DNA of 58,877 nt from Elusimicrobia bacterium GWF2_62_30 (GTDB lineage: Bacteria > Elusimicrobiota > Elusimicrobia > Elusimicrobiales > UBA9959), in the NCBI GenBank assembly GCA_001799995.1, contig MGUK01000058.1, forward strand, positions 1-58,877, given 5' to 3'. Under the pieces are notes generated by a model. The model was not told the origin of the DNA. It did not search any database and saw nothing but the letters and a program-made list of their open reading frames with translations. How positions within the stretch are numbered: position 1 is the first letter of the stretch; each line of letters starts with the position of its first letter. A program made the position numbers and the translations under genes. Positions 45,556 through 53,765 of this stretch are shown here, piece by piece.

Positions 45556-46872
45556 ATGGCCTCATACTACAAAAAGCTTAAGACGGAACTTGACGGCGCG
45601 GCCGCCGCCGGGCTCATCACCCCCGAGCAGGCCGGCAAGGTCTGGGACAGAGCCTACGCTTCACGAACTTTCGCCTCTTTCAAGGCCGCCCACTGGATAG
45701 CGGCCATCTCCGGGTTCTTCATCTCCATCGGCATCATCCTTGTAGTCTCCTATAACTGGGACAAGATCTCCGCCGAAACCAAGATCGCGGCCTTCCTGCT
45801 GGTCTTCGGCGCAGTAGCGTACGCCGCCATGAAGCTGGAAGACAAGCCCGCTGCCGCCATTCCTCTGGAAACACTCTGGTTCTTCATGCCGGTCCTGGGC
45901 ATTGGCCTTTACGCGCAGATCTTCAACCTCAGCGGCGACCCGGTGAAGCCGTACCTCGTCTGGGCGGCGCTTTCCATCCCCCCCGCCCTGCTGCTCAAGA
46001 GGAACCTGAATAAATACCTTTGCTCGATACTGCTTTTCGCGGTCCTATATTGGGGAACCCTGGGGTCCACGAACATGCTCTCGCTTACGGCGAGCTACAG
46101 GCATGCGGTCCAGCCCGTCTGGCACTGGCTGCCGGCCCTCCTGGTGCTGGCCGCAGGCTTCGCCCTGTACCCGGCCGACAGGCTGCGTAAACCGCTGGGC
46201 GCCGGGCTCATCTGGTTGTTTTTGATGCTAGCCGCCGACACCGCCATCAAGCTCAAGGCCTCCGCCCTTCTCCTGCTGGCCGCCATGTCGCTGTCCGTGC
46301 TGTGGCTGCTCTGGGGCATGGACGAAGAAACTTCCGACTGGGGCCTGCCGCTCACCTTCTGGACCGGCGCGGTCTACATGATGACCTTCTTCTGGCACTA
46401 CAAGCCGTCCTTCGCTGAGCTCTCCGGGCAAAGCACCGCCGCCGGCACCCTGCTGGTCTGGACGCTTTTTTCGGCGGCCCTGCTCTCCCTCATTTTCCTC
46501 AAGCGCCGGCTCTTCGCCGGAGGCAAGGACGACTATTTAGGCAAAGGCCTGCTGGCCGCCTCCATGCTGGGCGCCTTCCTGCTTTTCGGGGCCAGCGAGG
46601 CCGCGGCCAAACTGCTGGCCGTCATCGCCAACTTCATCCTGGCGGCTTTCGGCCTCGGCTGCATCCTGAACGGGGCCAAAACCTCCAGCGAGAAAATGAT
46701 AAACAGGGGCGTGGCGGTAATAACCCTTACGGCCATAACGCGCTTCGTGGATATTTTCGGCGGGCTGCTTAAGAGCGGCGTGGCCTTTATCATCACCGGC
46801 CTCGCCTTCGCGGCGCTGGCCTACTTCGTGAACCGGGGCCGCATGGCCCTTATACAGTCGGTGAAGAAATGA
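45556..46872 (+). CDS. DUF2157 multi-pass membrane protein
   Basis: This is a 438-residue integral membrane protein of the DUF2157 family. Seen: an N-terminal cytosolic helix-turn segment (KKLKTELDGAAAAGLITPEQAGKVWD, the family's opening), then WIAAISGFFISIGIILVVSYNWDKISAETKIAAFLL and about ten further helices. The function of the family is not known. As in other bacteria it is paired with a GDYXXLXY-type protein, whose ATG overlaps its stop, so the two probably form one complex. Confidence 0.85.
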   Translation: MASYYKKLKTELDGAAAAGLITPEQAGKVWDRAYASRTFASFKAAHWIAAISGFFISIGIILVVSYNWDKISAETKIAAFLLVFGAVAYAAMKLEDKPAAAIPLETLWFFMPVLGIGLYAQIFNLSGDPVKPYLVWAALSIPPALLLKRNLNKYLCSILLFAVLYWGTLGSTNMLSLTASYRHAVQPVWHWLPALLVLAAGFALYPADRLRKPLGAGLIWLFLMLAADTAIKLKASALLLLAAMSLSVLWLLWGMDEETSDWGLPLTFWTGAVYMMTFFWHYKPSFAELSGQSTAAGTLLVWTLFSAALLSLIFLKRRLFAGGKDDYLGKGLLAASMLGAFLLFGASEAAAKLLAVIANFILAAFGLGCILNGAKTSSEKMINRGVAVITLTAITRFVDIFGGLLKSGVAFIITGLAFAALAYFVNRGRMALIQSVKK

Positions 46873-47381
46873 ACAAGCTTAAAATAGCGCTGGGCGCCCA
46901 GCTCCTGTTCTTCGCGGCCTGGGCCGGCTATGAGCTGACCTCCAGGAACGCCCCCTCCGAGGAGTTCTACCTGGAAACCAGCCCGGTGGACCCGCGCGAC
47001 CTGCTCTCCGGCACCTATGTGGCGCTGAATTACCCCATCGGCGGGCCGCAGGGCGACAACTGCGGCTATCTGCTGAAAACGGCGCTGTCGATGTTCGTGA
47101 AGCTGGAGGACAAAGGCAGGACCGCGAATACGCCGGACGGTTTCGTGCCGGTCTTAGAAGCCGCGGAATGCTCGGCCAAAGAGCCGGGCGGCAAAAGCTG
47201 GGCCAGGGCCGACGTACAGCCGGCCTTCGGCGGCCGCAGCGCGGCGCGCTACGGCATTGAGAAGTTCTTTCTGAACGAGAACGACCCGCGCAAAGACGCC
47301 AGGTCAGGTTCCGTGATAGCCAAAGTAAAGATAGGCAGCGGGCGCCGGCTGGTGCTCCTGGACCTGGTTAAGAAAATTTAA
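46869..47381 (+). CDS. GDYXXLXY-domain membrane-anchored protein
   Basis: This is a 170-residue protein with one N-terminal helix (ALGAQLLFFAAWAGYEL). The family motif, usually GDYVxLxY, appears here as SGTYVALNYPI (about residues 50-60) after PVDPRDLL. These proteins are habitual partners of DUF2157 and may be periplasmic. It overlaps the upstream gene by 4 bases. Function unknown. Confidence 0.8.
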   Translation: MNKLKIALGAQLLFFAAWAGYELTSRNAPSEEFYLETSPVDPRDLLSGTYVALNYPIGGPQGDNCGYLLKTALSMFVKLEDKGRTANTPDGFVPVLEAAECSAKEPGGKSWARADVQPAFGGRSAARYGIEKFFLNENDPRKDARSGSVIAKVKIGSGRRLVLLDLVKKI

Positions 47382-47382
47382 T

Positions 47383-47440
47383 CGCCAGCAGGCGCGTCCG
47401 CGCCGCAATTCCGCCCGCTGGCGCGAACCGCCCGGCGGTT
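47383..47440 (+). promoter_or_regulatory. Two-hairpin leader upstream of pyrB
   Basis: Hairpin 1: CGCCAGC (47383-47389) with GCTGGCG (47417-47423), with an inner GGCGC/GCGCC stem. Hairpin 2: AACCGC-CCG-GCGGTT (47426-47440), followed by a short T-run and the AAGGAG ribosome-binding site. It could be the terminator of the preceding pair or an attenuator for pyrB. No leader peptide or U-tract of note is seen. Confidence 0.4.
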
Positions 47441-47467
47441 TGCCTTTAAAAACCTAAGGAGAGATAC

Positions 47468-48526
47468 ATGCAAAGAACAAGCGCCATGACCAGCGTGCAG
47501 CCGGACTGGGAGAATTTCTATCCCCGCCCTATCTCCGAGAAAAGCCCTTTCTTCGCCAAGGACGGGCGGCTTTACGACTGCCTCTTCGCGCAGCAGTTCA
47601 ACCGCGAACTGCTCACCCATCTCTTTGAAACGGCCAACAAGCTCAAGACCGTCACCCGCACGAAGGACGGCGCGGACCACGTCTCGAGCCTGCTTTCGGA
47701 CAAGCGGGCCATGCTCTATTTCGTGCAGCCTTCTACCCGTACCTTCATGTCTTTCCTCAACGCCTGCCATATCATGGGCATCAAGACCTCGGAGATCCGC
47801 GACACCTCCACCTCTTCCGAGGTGAAGGGAGAGACCCCCGAGGACACGGTGCGCACGTTCTCCAGCTACGTGGACATGATCATCATGCGCCACCCGGCGC
47901 CCGGCTTCGTCGAGAAGACGGCCTGGCTGATGAACCGCACCGGCCGCCCGGTGCCGATCGTCAACGGCGGCTCGGGCAAGGACCAGCACCCGACGCAGGC
48001 GCTGCTGGACACTTACACGCTCTACCGCAGCTTCGGCGGCGACATGGACAACAAGCACATAGTGATGGTGGGCGACCTCAAGCGCGGCCGCACGGTGCGT
48101 TCGCTCTCGTACCTGATGAAGAACTACAAGAACATCCAGCTGTCCTTCGTGTCGCCGAAGGAATTCCGCATGGAGGCGGACATCCTGGACTTCCTGAAGC
48201 GCCACGACATCCCGTTCCAGGAGACGGAGGATTTCCAGGGCGTGATGAAGTCCGCGGACGCTATCTATATGACGCGCATCCAGGACGAGCACGACAAGTC
48301 CGGCGAGTCGAAGGGCGTGGATTATTCCCCGTTCTATTTCAAGCAGGAGCACCTGAAGGTTATAAAGAAGACGTGCGTGATCATGCACCCGCTGCCGCGC
48401 CGCCACGAGATAGCGGTGTCGGTGGACGAGGACCCGCGGGCGGTGTTCTGGCGGCAGGAGCGCAACGGCATGTGGGCCCGCGCGGCCCTGATGGCCTACA
48501 TCTTCAACGTGGATCAGAAGATCTAA
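47468..48526 (+). CDS. pyrB: Aspartate carbamoyltransferase, catalytic chain
   Basis: PyrB joins carbamoyl phosphate and aspartate in the first committed step of pyrimidine synthesis. Seen: 352 residues, longer than the usual roughly 305 by N-terminal and internal additions; QPSTRTFMSF (carbamoyl phosphate loop); HPTQALLDTYT, the ATCase (not OTCase) form; GDLKRGRTVRSLSYLM; and HPLPRRHEI...VFWRQERNGMWARAALMA, closely matching the E. coli PyrB end region. AAGGAG precedes the ATG. No pyrI regulatory chain adjoins. Followed by structured repeats. Confidence 0.9.
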   Translation: MQRTSAMTSVQPDWENFYPRPISEKSPFFAKDGRLYDCLFAQQFNRELLTHLFETANKLKTVTRTKDGADHVSSLLSDKRAMLYFVQPSTRTFMSFLNACHIMGIKTSEIRDTSTSSEVKGETPEDTVRTFSSYVDMIIMRHPAPGFVEKTAWLMNRTGRPVPIVNGGSGKDQHPTQALLDTYTLYRSFGGDMDNKHIVMVGDLKRGRTVRSLSYLMKNYKNIQLSFVSPKEFRMEADILDFLKRHDIPFQETEDFQGVMKSADAIYMTRIQDEHDKSGESKGVDYSPFYFKQEHLKVIKKTCVIMHPLPRRHEIAVSVDEDPRAVFWRQERNGMWARAALMAYIFNVDQKI

Positions 48527-48546
48527 GAACCTAGTAGGGTTCGGGC

Positions 48547-48669
48547 CGGCCCGCCCGGGACCTCTGCAAACCCGGAAGAGGAACCCCTTACGTGGGTTCC
48601 CCCCGCCTTTCGGAAATTATGGCGGGGCCCCCTTCCTGCAACGGGTTTGCCAAGGTCCCGGGCGGTCCG
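48547..48669. repeat. Multi-branched palindromic element (unlike the A-E core)
   Basis: Outer arms 48551-48573 and 48643-48665 pair over 23 positions with two or three mismatches, plus CGG/CCG further out. Inside are GGAACCC...GGGTTCC and CCGCC...GGCGG hairpins and a GGAAG/CTTCC closing pair. It sits between pyrB and copy E in the 402-base non-coding interval 48527-48928. It does not share the 88-base core, so it is probably a separate family. Confidence 0.6.
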
Positions 48670-48700
48670 TCCCTCCAAAGACTATTGCGCAAGACCGCGG

Positions 48701-48855
48701 GCGGGTGACGCGGGGGCCGGGTTAGCAAACCCTTCCGGAGGCCGAGGCTTGCATAGCGCCGCGTGGAGCGAAGCGACACTTTCTTGCCCGGAGGATGAGC
48801 GATGCACGGTGTGCCGAGCGCGGTTTGCGTTCCGGCCCCCGCGGCGCGCGCCCGC
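48701..48855 (+). repeat. Structured repeat element, copy E
   Basis: Arms 48709-48720 and 48832-48843 pair perfectly over 12 bp, and GCGGG (48701-48705) pairs with CCCGC (48851-48855). The core begins GTTAGCAAACCCTTCCG and ends GCGCGGTTTGCGTT like copies A, C and D, but carries an insertion of about 24 bases after GCATAGCGCCG (GTGGAGCGAAGC...). Its internal hairpin is GCAC-GGT-GTGC, one pair shorter than in copy D. Confidence 0.85.
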
Positions 48856-48880
48856 CGGATAGCGATAAGTGGTGGAAATA

Positions 48881-48920
48881 AAAAAAGGCCGCGTCCTTTC
48901 AGGGGACGCGGCCTTTTGTT
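48881..48920 (-). terminator. Terminator after the first family-X paralogue
   Basis: AAGGCCGCGTCC / GGACGCGGCCTT with a short loop. On the minus strand it ends in T7, 8 bases after the stop at 48929. Confidence 0.88.
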
Positions 48921-48928
48921 TTGGGGGG

Positions 48929-51181
48929 CTAGTCGGCCAGTTCGGAGGGGGCCGCGAAGCGCTCGCGCATCTGGTTCACTTCGGCTATGGTGTTGTCGAA
49001 GTTGTTGTCGCGGCTGTTGAAGAACTGGTAGTTCTGCGTCACGTCCGCCTCGCCCTTCACGCGCTTGTCGGTGTGCAGGTACACCTCGGCCGAAACGTCG
49101 TCGGGGTTCACCAGCTGCACCACCACTTTAAGGAACTCCTCGTATTTCAGGCCGCTCTTGCCGGACCCGGCCGCCACTTTTGAGAGCCGCTCGGACTGCT
49201 CTTTCCAGTTGGAGGCTTCTTTGACCGAGACCATGTCCCGTATCACGCGGGTGGCCACATAGGCCAGGTTGCGCACTATGTCCATAGGGTTGGTGCTATT
49301 CTCATAGGTGTCGAAGGAGCTGACGCCCAGGCGCTTTTCCGCGGCCTTCCAGTCGTAGTCCACTTTCCCATCCTTGTTTATCGTGAAGAGGTCCATCACT
49401 TTCTCTATTATCGCGCCTTCGGCCTCGCGCATCATGTTCATATAGGCTTTCATGATGGCCTGGGCCGGGGCGAAGATGATGTCCTGCACGCCGCGCTCGT
49501 TGATGAGCAGTTTGAAGCTCATCACCGCCGCCTTGTAGGTCTTGGAAGGCTGCGTGGTGAAGCCGTCGCTATCGGTCTCCTCGGGCAGGGGCGGGAACAT
49601 CTCGGTGGAAGGCAGGGTGTTGCCGTCGTTCACGCCGTCGCCGTTCATGCCCACGTAGCGCAGTACGCCGTTGGCCTTGTCCAGCATGCCGCGGGCCGTG
49701 CCGTCGCCGCGCTTCACAAAACCTTCGTACTGCTGGTAGAGGAAGACCGGGCGCGTCACTTTGCCGTCGCTGGTCTCCTTGTTCACCACGTACACGTTCT
49801 TCTGCGAATCGTACTTCATCACCTTGCCCACAAAGGGGATGTTGAGCGAGCTGCCGTTGGAAACCCGCGTTTCCTGGCGGACGTGCAGCACTTCGCCCTG
49901 GTTCTCCAGCGACTGGTAGCGGTTGTAGGAGGAGGTCCAGCTGTTCTCGTGCTTATGCACGATCGGGACCTGGATATTGAAATTGTTGGTATGGCCGTTA
50001 TAGATATTGCTGCCGGCGAAGCTGGAGTCCGCGTTCATCCCCGCGCCGGCCTGGTCGGCCGCGCCGGCGATCTCGCCGAAGCCGGCGTTGGTCTCGTCGT
50101 CCTCTCTGAAATTGTTGAACCGCAGGCCCATCTCGATGAAGCGCTTCAGCACGCCGTAATCGCCCTGCAGGAACTTCTCCAGGCTGGCCATCTGCTCGGC
50201 GTCGTTGGGGTTAAGGATGAATTCCAGCAGCAGCTTCTTGCCGGCGAATTTCGTATAGCCGTAAGAAAGCTTGGCGGCCAGGTATTCGTTTATCTCTTTG
50301 GCCCAGGCCCTGTTGACGGCTTTGGCGATGATGTTCTCGCCCTGGATAAGGCCGATATCGGCCATGGGGATCTCTATGGAGGAAACGGAAGCTCCCACGC
50401 TGCGGGCGGTTATGCGGTCCAGGCGCAGGCGGAGACGCAGTTTGTCGTCGGACAGCCTGTTGAGGCTTACGGAAGGCCGGCTCTCCTTGCTGGTCCCGGC
50501 CGAGATGGAAACGTTCACGACTTCGCTGATCACGGTACCCACGCTCATGCCGAAACCGAGGCGCAGGGTAAGGGGCAGTTTCCAGATCTCGCCCACGCCC
50601 ATCTCGGAAACGCGGCGCGCGGTGGCGGGTATTACGGTCTTTACTTTATAGAGCTTTACGAGGGTCCCGAGTTCCTTGCAGTAGCGGTCGCTCTCCAGCG
50701 GGCGCACCACCTGGGACTTACCCTCCAGCAGGCCGGTGAGGCTGACGCCCAGCGGGCCGATATTAGGGATGCTCAGCACTTCCTGGCCGATGCCGAGCGA
50801 AAGTTTCAGGCCCACTTCGTCGAGCAGGTATATCTTCTGCGAGGCACCGCGGCGCATCGCGCGCTTGAAGCTCACACCCACTCCGCCCACGTTGTCGAGC
50901 TTGCCTTCTTCGTTCAGCTTGATCTCAGCGCTTTTGCAGATGCTGTCGAGGGTGTCGCGCTTCAGGTCTTCCCAGAACCGGGCCAGCTCGCTGGAAACCG
51001 GGGCGGTGGAGGCTACGGGGGCTTTCAGGACCGGGTTCGGTTCCCCGGCGCTCTTTATGAGGCTGCTAAAGGATTGGGCGGTGCCGCCGTCGAAGTCGAG
51101 GGCGGAAGCGCAGGGCAGAAGCGAAAGGCTGAGGACGAGGGCTGCGGGAAGGGTGCGGAAACGTTTGTTTGTTTGAACCAT
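48929..51181 (-). CDS. Secreted protein of an unrecognised family, paralogue 1
   Basis: This 750-residue exported protein starts at 51181 (MVQTNKRFRTLPAALVLSLSLLPCASA, signal peptide). I do not recognise the family. It aligns over its whole length with the next gene: shared segments include LEGKSQVVRPLES, TVIPATARR, VGEIWKLPLTL, LRLRLRLDR, KKLLLEFILNPND, NGVLRYVG, SFKLLINERGVQDIIFAPA, NPMDIVRNLAY and LKYEEFLKVVVQL. The N-terminal 350 residues are rich in alternating amphipathic strands, which could form a barrel or sandwich. The C-terminal part is mixed, with Asp/Asn-rich loops. An earlier in-frame ATG at 51232 would put 17 residues before the signal peptide and is rejected. Confidence 0.7.
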   Translation of the reverse strand: MVQTNKRFRTLPAALVLSLSLLPCASALDFDGGTAQSFSSLIKSAGEPNPVLKAPVASTAPVSSELARFWEDLKRDTLDSICKSAEIKLNEEGKLDNVGGVGVSFKRAMRRGASQKIYLLDEVGLKLSLGIGQEVLSIPNIGPLGVSLTGLLEGKSQVVRPLESDRYCKELGTLVKLYKVKTVIPATARRVSEMGVGEIWKLPLTLRLGFGMSVGTVISEVVNVSISAGTSKESRPSVSLNRLSDDKLRLRLRLDRITARSVGASVSSIEIPMADIGLIQGENIIAKAVNRAWAKEINEYLAAKLSYGYTKFAGKKLLLEFILNPNDAEQMASLEKFLQGDYGVLKRFIEMGLRFNNFREDDETNAGFGEIAGAADQAGAGMNADSSFAGSNIYNGHTNNFNIQVPIVHKHENSWTSSYNRYQSLENQGEVLHVRQETRVSNGSSLNIPFVGKVMKYDSQKNVYVVNKETSDGKVTRPVFLYQQYEGFVKRGDGTARGMLDKANGVLRYVGMNGDGVNDGNTLPSTEMFPPLPEETDSDGFTTQPSKTYKAAVMSFKLLINERGVQDIIFAPAQAIMKAYMNMMREAEGAIIEKVMDLFTINKDGKVDYDWKAAEKRLGVSSFDTYENSTNPMDIVRNLAYVATRVIRDMVSVKEASNWKEQSERLSKVAAGSGKSGLKYEEFLKVVVQLVNPDDVSAEVYLHTDKRVKGEADVTQNYQFFNSRDNNFDNTIAEVNQMRERFAAPSELAD

Positions 51182-51260
51182 GTATATATGATACGTGAAC
51201 CCCCCTGAACCCGCCTGAGGCCAAGGGCCCACCGGGTGGCCATATTTGTACCCATAAAGA

Positions 51261-51300
51261 ACCGCGCCAAAGGGCCGTTTGGCAGGCCTGTTGGCGCGGT
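51261..51300 (-). terminator. Hairpin terminator between the two paralogues
   Basis: Perfect 10-bp stem ACCGCGCCAA / TTGGCGCGGT enclosing a 20-base loop with an inner GGCC/GGCC stem. On the minus strand it is followed by TCTTTAT. Confidence 0.6.
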
Positions 51301-51322
51301 CTATCCGGGTCCTTTGTCCCGC

Positions 51323-53563
51323 TTAGTCTGAAAGTTCAGCGGGGTCGGCGAAGCGCTCGCGCATCTGCGTGACGCTGGACAAGGTGACGTCGTAGCCGCT
51401 GCCGTTGCGGGAATCGAAGTAATTGTAAGTCTGCGTAAGGTCGTTCTCCCCTTTCTTTTTGGGGTCCAGGTGCACGTAGACCGAGGCGGAAACGTTGGCG
51501 GGTTTAGTAAGCTGCACCACCACCTTGAAGAAGTCCTCGTACTTAAGCCTGCTCTTGGAGGCGCCGCCGGCCACCTGGGACAGCGCTTCGGACTGCGACT
51601 TCCAGTCCGGGGCCTCGCGCACGCCCGCTATATCCCTGATAAGGCAGGTGGCCGTGTAAGCCAGGTTGCTCACGATGTCCATGGGGTTGCAGCCCTGCGC
51701 GAACTCCTGGCCGGGGCTTACGCCCAGCGCCTTGCTCACCGCGCCGGCGTCGTAATCCACCCGGCCTTTCTTGTCGAAAGTGAACAGGTTCATGACCTTG
51801 TCGATTATATCCGCGTGCAGTTCCCGCATCATGTTCATATAGGCGCCCATGATGGCCCGCGCCGGGGCGAAGATGATATCCTGCACGCCCTTTTCGTTGA
51901 TGAGCAGCTTGAAGCTCATCAGCGAAGCGCTGTAGCGCCCGGAAGTCGTCACGATGTCGTTGACCGGCAGCTGGTTGTCCAGGTTGGTGCCGAGGCCGTC
52001 CGTGCCTACGTAGCGCAGCACGCCGTTAGCCTTCTCCAGCATGGTCTGCGCGGCGCCCGTGCCGCGGCCGATATAGCCTTCGTACTGCTGGTACAGCAGC
52101 ACGGGCCGGGTGATGGAGCCGTCGGTGTTCTCCTTGTTCAGCACGTACACGTCTTTCTGGGAGTTATGCTTGAAGATGGTCCCCTTGAAAGGGATATCCA
52201 GCGCGCTGCCGGTATAGGTGCGGCTTCTCTGGTTTACGTGGATGGTCTCGCCTTCGTTGCCCAGCGACTGGTAGCGGTGGTAGGACTTGCCCCAGGCGAC
52301 GGTATGCTTGCCCGCCACGGGCACCTGCAGGCCTATATTATTGGAGTGGCCGTTATATATATCCGTACCCGCGAAACCGGACTCGGCGCCCAGTTCGTCC
52401 CCGGTCATGTCGGCCACTTCCTCTATGCCGCCCATGCCCGACAGCGCGTCGTCCTCTTCCTCGAAGCTGGTGAGCTTGATCCCCAGCTCCATGAACCGCT
52501 TCACTACGCCGAAGTCCCCCTGCAGGAACTTCTGCAGGTTCGCCATCTGCTCGGGGTCGTTGGGGTCGAGTATGAATTCGAGCAGGAGCTTTTTGCCGGA
52601 GAAGCGCGAATGGCCGAAGGAAAGCTTCACCGCGAGGTATTTGTTTATCTCTTTGAGCAGCAGCTTGTTGAACAGCTCCGGGGTGATGTATTTGCGGGCT
52701 ATTTCGGGCACGCCCTGGACCACCAGCGCGGCGGCCTGCGTTCCCGCGTTCTCAAGGCCGAAGGCGCTGAGCGGGATCTCCAGCGTGGACACGGACAGCC
52801 CCGCGCTTTTCACCCAGAGCCGGTCCAGCCGCAGGCGCAGGCGCAGGCGGTCCGCGTCGAGCCGCCGCAGGCTTACGGAAGGCTTTGATTGTTTGCTGGT
52901 CCCCGCCGAAAGGGAAATGGTGACCGCCTGGCTGACGGTAACGCCGGCCGACACGTTGAAGGAAATGCTCATCGTCAGCGGCAGCTTCCAGATCTCGCCC
53001 ACCTTCATTTTGGTTATACGCTTGGCGGTGGCCGGGATCACCGTCTTCAGCTCCCAGAACTTCGCCCATTGCACGGCTTCTCCGCAAAAACGCTTGCTTT
53101 CCAGGGGCCGTACTACCTGGGACTTGCCTTCAAGCTGGCTGGAGAGGCCGATATTTAGCGTGCCCACATTGGGGAGTTCGGCCAGCTGCGTGCCGAGCGC
53201 CAGGGAAAGGTCCAGTTTTATCTCATCCAGGAGGGCCAGGTTGCCGTCGGGGAATTTCTTTATGGCCCGGCGTATCCCGCCTTTCAGGCCCACTATGCCG
53301 TCGGGGGTCTTAACGCCCTGCTCGAGGGAAAGCGCGGCTTTCCTGCAGAGAGAATCGTTGGTCCCGTCCTTGAGCTTTTCCCAGAAGCCGGTAAGTTCCG
53401 CTGACGGAGTCGGGGTGGAGGGCGCCGGAGCCGCTACCGGGGCGCCTGAAAGGGAGAGCCCCGAGCCGTCGTCGAAATTAAAAGCGTGCGCCCCCGCTGC
53501 CGGCAGAGACAGGAAAAGGACGGCCGTTAAGAGCCTTAAAGGATATCTGCCGGGAATACTCAT
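51323..53563 (-). CDS. Secreted protein of an unrecognised family, paralogue 2
   Basis: This 746-residue protein has a clear signal peptide (LRLLTAVLFLSLPAAGAHA). It is a full-length paralogue of the gene downstream, with the same order of conserved segments and lengths within 4 residues, indicating a tandem duplication. Conserved features include a Leu-Arg-rich run LRLRLRLDRLW, NIYNGHSNN...QVPVAGKH, RPVLLYQQYEGY and TQTYNYFDSR near the end. It has no Cys-rich or known catalytic motif. The two genes are separated by a terminator, so they may be expressed independently. Function unknown. Confidence 0.7.
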   Translation of the reverse strand: MSIPGRYPLRLLTAVLFLSLPAAGAHAFNFDDGSGLSLSGAPVAAPAPSTPTPSAELTGFWEKLKDGTNDSLCRKAALSLEQGVKTPDGIVGLKGGIRRAIKKFPDGNLALLDEIKLDLSLALGTQLAELPNVGTLNIGLSSQLEGKSQVVRPLESKRFCGEAVQWAKFWELKTVIPATAKRITKMKVGEIWKLPLTMSISFNVSAGVTVSQAVTISLSAGTSKQSKPSVSLRRLDADRLRLRLRLDRLWVKSAGLSVSTLEIPLSAFGLENAGTQAAALVVQGVPEIARKYITPELFNKLLLKEINKYLAVKLSFGHSRFSGKKLLLEFILDPNDPEQMANLQKFLQGDFGVVKRFMELGIKLTSFEEEDDALSGMGGIEEVADMTGDELGAESGFAGTDIYNGHSNNIGLQVPVAGKHTVAWGKSYHRYQSLGNEGETIHVNQRSRTYTGSALDIPFKGTIFKHNSQKDVYVLNKENTDGSITRPVLLYQQYEGYIGRGTGAAQTMLEKANGVLRYVGTDGLGTNLDNQLPVNDIVTTSGRYSASLMSFKLLINEKGVQDIIFAPARAIMGAYMNMMRELHADIIDKVMNLFTFDKKGRVDYDAGAVSKALGVSPGQEFAQGCNPMDIVSNLAYTATCLIRDIAGVREAPDWKSQSEALSQVAGGASKSRLKYEDFFKVVVQLTKPANVSASVYVHLDPKKKGENDLTQTYNYFDSRNGSGYDVTLSSVTQMRERFADPAELSD

Positions 53564-53662
53564 ACTTAGAGGATAAGGGATTGCCCCCCTGTTGTCAAGG
53601 GGCGCGGGTTTGACCTGTCAACCGGGGAGGAGTTTCCCGGCGCTCGCGGGCCGCCGGCGCCT

Positions 53663-53692
53663 ATGACATTCTCTCCATCCATATGCTATTAT
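53663..53692 (+). promoter_or_regulatory. Promoter of the coiled-coil operon
   Basis: ATGACA (53663-53668) and TATTAT (53687-53692) are 18 bases apart, with TGC directly before the -10 making it extended. The expected start is near 53699, about 67 bases before the ATG at 53766. The rest of the 202-base gap 53564-53765 shows nothing else. Confidence 0.6.
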
Positions 53693-53765
53693 AACCGGGG
53701 GAAAAATAGCCGGTATTTAGTGCTAAACAAGTTGGCGGGAACAGGACCGGAATAAGCTGATCGCT

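Noticed and set aside
47468-48526. Ornithine carbamoyltransferase (argF)
   Set aside because: HPTQALLD and the HPLPRRHEI...NGMWARAALMA end match aspartate carbamoyltransferase, not the HPxQxxAD and HCLP motifs of OTCase.
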